From: Tenacibaculum gallaicum
Lineage (GTDB): Bacteria; Bacteroidota; Bacteroidia; Flavobacteriales; Flavobacteriaceae
Assembly: GCF_003387615.1 (NCBI RefSeq)
Contig: NZ_QUNS01000005.1
Location: 170,178-234,064 of the forward strand
Reading direction: 5' to 3'
DNA length: 63,887 nt
Below, in pieces: positions 60,584 to 63,887 of this stretch (positions are counted from its first letter, which is position 1; each line of letters starts with the position of its first letter). A program made the position numbers and the translations under genes. Under the pieces are notes generated by a model, which saw only the letters and a list, made by a program, of their open reading frames with translations, searched no databases and was not told the DNA's origin.

Positions 60584-61289
60584 AATATATTGTATTTAAT
60601 GTTTACTAAGTTATTTTCGACAGCAGATTAAAAACCTAATCAAATACATTATATATCTAACAAACCTTTAGGCTTTACCTGAGTACGAATGCAGTTTTTT
60701 AAAGTCCCCTACTGCACTTATTGTTTTATTTCATATCATTTGCTATTATAAAGTTGAGAAATTAATAAACATCGCTTAAAAAAAAGGCAGTAAACGATTG
60801 ATAATCAATCACGAACACACGTTTTACATGTATAAAAGAAAAAACACATAACTAACTGATGTACAATATTTTTAAAAGAGCACAACATACTCTATTAACA
60901 AACATTTTTCTACACACGCACCTATTTTTATCTTTTTACTTGTTTGAAGTTACTCCTCTTAGGTAAGAAATACCACTTCTATTACCGTTGGATTGTCGAC
61001 CTGATAAAAGATATATTCTTTCTTGTGTTTATTTTTTATATTTGGAAGAGTAAAAATTGCTAACTGTCCGCATATACAATCATATGAACAATATATACGA
61101 GTTACCTACAAGCTAAAAATTGAATATTATATAAATTAATGAAAGAGCAAGTAGAAACTCTTCAGATTAAAAAAATATAACGGTATAATTGTAAAGTTAG
61201 CTAAGTTCTAAACGAAAAGTAAGTGCTTTTTTTGTCCCTTACTTTTCTTATACTAACCATTGTAACCAATTTAAAGAAACATATAGAGT
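60584..61289. other. 706-bp intergenic region
   Basis: No convincing ORF. It holds the upstream region of the GH18 gene (60584-60800), the second copy of an intergenic repeat at 60897-60939 with its continuation at about 61032-61062, separated by unrelated sequence (60940-61031), and a hairpin AAAAGTAAG/CTTACTTTT at about 61216-61248 with an internal T run. Confidence 0.45.
60897..61062. repeat. Intergenic repeat, copy split by about 90 bp
   Basis: The first half, AACAAACATTTTTCTACACACGCACC plus ATTTTTATCTTT (60897-60939), and the second half, TTTTTTATATTTGGA with AAAAATTGCTA (61032-61062), are contiguous in the copy at 57694-57769. The intervening stretch (CTTGTTTGAAG to TCTTGTGTTTA) has no counterpart there. 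Confidence 0.5.
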
Positions 61290-62024
61290 TTGATAAAAAA
61301 AATACTAATAACTGGAGGATTTGGAAAAATAGCAAAGCATTTTGTCCAAAACTTTGAACATAAATATAAAATAACCGTTGCAGATATTGTTACAAGTAAC
61401 GGAATTTTTACCGACAAGGTTCAAATTGAAAAAGCGGATTTGATGGACTTTTCTGTTTGCTTAAAGCTATGTAAAGAAGTTGATATTGTAATCCATTTAG
61501 CTGGAATAGTTGATCCAATTTCTGAGTCAGATGAAATTTTGGAGACGAATATAAAAATAACTCAAAATATATTTAAAGCAGCCGTAAAAGCAAAATGTAA
61601 AAAACTGATTTTCGCAAGCAGTGCTCAAACTATTGAAAGTTACCCAACTGATATTCAAGTAAACAAAAATATGCTCGTAAAACCCAAAAACATTTATGGA
61701 GTTTCAAAATGCTTTGGAGAAGCTTTAGCCGCTTATCACGCGTATAATAATGGAATTTCTGCAATTTGTTTGCGAATTGGAGCCTACGAATTTCCAAAAG
61801 ACTTTACAGAAATGAACGCAAGAGATTTAAGTGCTTTTTTACACCCTGATGACTTTAATCAGTTATTAATTGGATGCATTGAAACAGAAAACATACAATA
61901 TGAAGTTTTGAATGCTATTTCAGATAACAGATATAAACGATTAGATATAACGGAATCAAAAGAAAAAGTCGGATACCAACCAAAAGCTGATGCTTTTGAA
62001 TTGTTTAAATTGATAAAGGAATAA
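61290..62024 (+). CDS. NAD(P)-dependent oxidoreductase/epimerase, extended SDR family
   Basis: 244 residues from a TTG start that directly opens the Rossmann motif IKKILITGGFGKIAKHFVQNF. Downstream: ADLMDFSVCLKLCKEVDIVIHLAG, KLIFASSAQTIES and the catalytic pair IYGVSKCFGEALAAY (Tyr-x3-Lys). The length is short for this family (usually 270-330), with a compact substrate domain, as in uronate dehydrogenase-like members. It probably oxidises or epimerises a sugar. The gene stands alone after a 700-bp gap. Confidence 0.85.
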   Translation: MIKKILITGGFGKIAKHFVQNFEHKYKITVADIVTSNGIFTDKVQIEKADLMDFSVCLKLCKEVDIVIHLAGIVDPISESDEILETNIKITQNIFKAAVKAKCKKLIFASSAQTIESYPTDIQVNKNMLVKPKNIYGVSKCFGEALAAYHAYNNGISAICLRIGAYEFPKDFTEMNARDLSAFLHPDDFNQLLIGCIETENIQYEVLNAISDNRYKRLDITESKEKVGYQPKADAFELFKLIKE

Positions 62025-62066
62025 AAACTACAATACCATATAAAAATAATTACAGTACAAAACTAG

Positions 62067-62492
62067 TTACGAAAACACCATCAACAACCCAACCACACCT
62101 AAAAATAAACACAATGGAGAAAAATACTTGGTATCATTTATGGCAAATTCAGTTGCTTTAACTTTCTTAGAAAAGCCTACATATTTAAAATCACCTATAG
62201 CTCTAATGAGAAAAATACTGGCTACAACATAAAGCCCATAGTTTTGTAGCCATGTAGGCATTAAAGGTAACGTAAATAGCTGTGCTTTTTCTGCATATAC
62301 TACTGCAAAAACGCTAATAACCATAGCCACAACAAAAGTTAGTGCTTTAGGTGGGTTCATCGCTTTTTCATTTGCTGTTTTAGTAGGTATCACAGCATCT
62401 ACCCATAAAGTTCCACCAAAAGCCCAATAAACATGAATTAACGAAATAGAAAAGAGTATTAAAACGCAAATCACTCCTAAAAAATGTATCAT
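62067..62492 (-). CDS. DUF3995-family membrane protein
   Basis: 141 residues with four membrane helices: VICVLILFSISLIHVYWAFGGTLW at the start (the family hallmark HxYWAxGG), then helices around 50-65, 80-100 and 122-140. The RAIGDFKYVGF motif precedes the last helix. Function unknown; members are inner-membrane proteins. It lies between the SDR and hutI genes, on the opposite strand. Confidence 0.88.
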   Translation of the reverse strand: MIHFLGVICVLILFSISLIHVYWAFGGTLWVDAVIPTKTANEKAMNPPKALTFVVAMVISVFAVVYAEKAQLFTLPLMPTWLQNYGLYVVASIFLIRAIGDFKYVGFSKKVKATEFAINDTKYFSPLCLFLGVVGLLMVFS

Positions 62493-62541
62493 AAATTGTA
62501 GTTTTTACCGTAAGTTTGTCTAACAAATTTAAGCATTCAAC

Positions 62542-63774
62542 ATGACAACTTTATTCATAAACATCAAAGAATTAATACAAATTAGAGAAACAAGTACTAA
62601 AAAAGTATCAGGAGCTTCGATGAACATTTTACCGACCATAAAAAACGCTTTTTTATTGGTTGAAAATGGTATTATTACCGATTATGGTAGTATGAAAAAA
62701 GCCCCTACTTCTGCTGATAAAACGGTGGATTGTACTGGTAAAATGATGTTGCCTACTTGGTGCGATTCGCATACACACATTGTATATGCAGGTAATCGTG
62801 AGCAGGAGTTTGTGGATAGAATTAATGGTTTGAGTTATGAAGAAATTGCCAATCGTGGTGGTGGTATTGTAAATTCGGCAAAGAAGTTACAAGAAACTTC
62901 AGAAGAAGAGTTGTACCAACAATCGGCTAAACGATTAGAAGAAGTGATTGCTTTAGGTACTGGAGCAGTTGAAATAAAATCAGGTTATGGTTTAACTGTA
63001 GATGCTGAGTTAAAAATGTTACGTGTTATTAAAAAGTTACGTGAAAACTACAACATCCCTGTGAAAGCTACTTTTTTAGGGGCACACGCCTTCCCTACTG
63101 AATACAAAAACAACAAAGAAGGATACATCAATGTAATTATTGATGAGATGTTACCTAAAGTTGCTGAAGAAAACTTGGCGGATTTTGTAGATGCTTTCTG
63201 TGAAACTGGATATTTCTCGGTAGAAGATACCGACAGAATTTTAGCCGCTGCACAACAATACGGGTTAACACCAAAAGTACACGTAAATCAGTTTACAACT
63301 ATTGGTGGTGTACAAGTAAGTATAAAACACAATGCGTTGTCGGTAGATCACTTAGAAGTAATGAATACAGAAGATATTGAAGCACTAAAAGGAACGCAAA
63401 CCATGCCTGTTGCTTTGCCTTCGTGTTCGTACTTTTTAAGTATTCCGTACACCCCTGCTCGTGATATTATGAATGCTGGATTGCCTTTAGCCTTAGCTAC
63501 CGATTACAACCCAGGGTCTACACCATCAGGAAACATGAATTTTGTAGTAGCAACGGCTTGTATTAAAATGAAAATGACCCCAGAAGAGGCAATTAATGCA
63601 GCAACCATTAACGGAGCGTATGCGATGAATTTATCAAACGAGGTTGGAAGTATTACCAAGGGAAAAAAAGCGAATTTAATCCTTACCAAAGAGATTCCTT
63701 CGTATGGGTTTTTACCGTATTCCTTCGGAAGTAACTTAATCGATTCAGTATTTATCAACGGAAAAGAGGTTTAA
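62542..63774 (+). CDS. hutI: Imidazolonepropionase
   Basis: 410 residues, full length for this amidohydrolase. Metal ligands appear in WCDSHTHIVYAGNREQEF (His-x-His), then EIKSGYGLTVDAELKM, FLGAHAFPTEYK, KVHVNQFTTIGGV (His), and ALATDYNPGSTPSGNM (Asp). It opens the imidazolone ring to N-formimino-L-glutamate in histidine degradation. The rest of the hut pathway is not in the window, but the next gene starts about 60 bp downstream and may belong to it. Confidence 0.95.
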   Translation: MTTLFINIKELIQIRETSTKKVSGASMNILPTIKNAFLLVENGIITDYGSMKKAPTSADKTVDCTGKMMLPTWCDSHTHIVYAGNREQEFVDRINGLSYEEIANRGGGIVNSAKKLQETSEEELYQQSAKRLEEVIALGTGAVEIKSGYGLTVDAELKMLRVIKKLRENYNIPVKATFLGAHAFPTEYKNNKEGYINVIIDEMLPKVAEENLADFVDAFCETGYFSVEDTDRILAAAQQYGLTPKVHVNQFTTIGGVQVSIKHNALSVDHLEVMNTEDIEALKGTQTMPVALPSCSYFLSIPYTPARDIMNAGLPLALATDYNPGSTPSGNMNFVVATACIKMKMTPEEAINAATINGAYAMNLSNEVGSITKGKKANLILTKEIPSYGFLPYSFGSNLIDSVFINGKEV

Positions 63775-63835
63775 ATTGCACACTGTCATTCCTGTAAAGG
63801 TTAACTAATTCGTTGACAAAATCTTATATTTTGTT

Positions 63836-63887
63836 ATGCGTATAAATACAGATGATTTAACTCTAGTTCGAAGCTATTTACAGAAAT
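63836..63887 (+). CDS. Start of a truncated gene at the window edge
   Basis: An open frame begins with ATG at 63836 and reads MRINTDDLTLVRSYLQK to the end of the window. Too short to identify. TTGACAAAATC and a TATTTTG-like element lie just upstream (63813-63832), so a promoter is plausible. An upstream start in a neighbouring frame is not excluded. Confidence 0.4.
   Translation, partial: MRINTDDLTLVRSYLQK

Noticed and set aside
1..63887. Integron integrase, transposase or phage gene in the window
   Set aside because: I searched all long frames for tyrosine/serine recombinase or integrase motifs and saw none apart from the short IS110-like tail; the recombinase, if any, is outside.

Overview
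The window is AT-rich chromosomal DNA from a member of the Bacteroidota, almost certainly a marine Flavobacteriaceae; Tenacibaculum or a close relative is my guess for the genus. The signs are a 950-residue CarB without the usual C-terminal regulatory domain, a GlmU-family two-domain protein, the rluD/PASTA/ddl/coaD block, ECF sigma/FecR/TonB-receptor signalling, outer-membrane beta-barrel receptors, many short lipoproteins, TAnnTTTG-type -7 promoter elements and little sign of Shine-Dalgarno sequences.

Region 1 (1-8.25 kb) is accessory DNA and the most interesting part. Single genes or gene pairs, all on the + strand, are separated by long imperfect palindromes. Four coding units (CoiA-like nuclease; Crp/Fnr plus SRPBCC pair; a secreted hypothetical; a zinc-ribbon hypothetical) begin with GTT plus 6-7 bases and end with the reverse complement of those same bases: three exact, one with a single mismatch. 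The downstream palindrome starts at that second copy. This is the architecture of integron gene cassettes and their attC sites. A 229-bp non-coding unit with the same layout occurs twice, and its core a third time. No integrase is in the window. A GntR regulator and an 867-residue Ntn-hydrolase/beta-lactamase/TPR fusion interrupt the array, and an IS110-like remnant lies at its right end.

Region 2 (8.6-15 kb) holds small accessory genes: ClbS/DfsB-like protein, M19 dipeptidase, GNAT, lipoproteins, DKNYY-repeat protein and VOC protein. Region 3 (15-23 kb) is an AraC regulator divergent from a co-directional run: deacetylase, SMP-30-like, DoxX, GNAT, cupin, Old Yellow Enzyme, RidA, an orphan betaine-type binding protein and an APC permease. 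The RidA gene is broken by one in-frame TAA.

Region 4 (23-46.6 kb) is mostly core: rluD, PASTA protein, ddl, coaD, an M14 peptidase, sigma/anti-sigma/TonB receptor, GlmU-like, thioesterase, cyclase, carB, rpmH, pyrG, yidC, an outer-membrane receptor and fumC, with clear intrinsic terminators. Region 5 (46.6-63.9 kb) carries a LodA-type quinoprotein oxidase fused to an N-terminal catalase-like domain, its LodB flavoprotein, a facing monoheme lipoprotein, a deaminase, hydrolases, a methyltransferase, a second Crp/Fnr, an NADPH oxidoreductase, a GH18-jacalin protein without a signal peptide, an SDR, a DUF3995 protein and hutI. The window ends inside one more gene.
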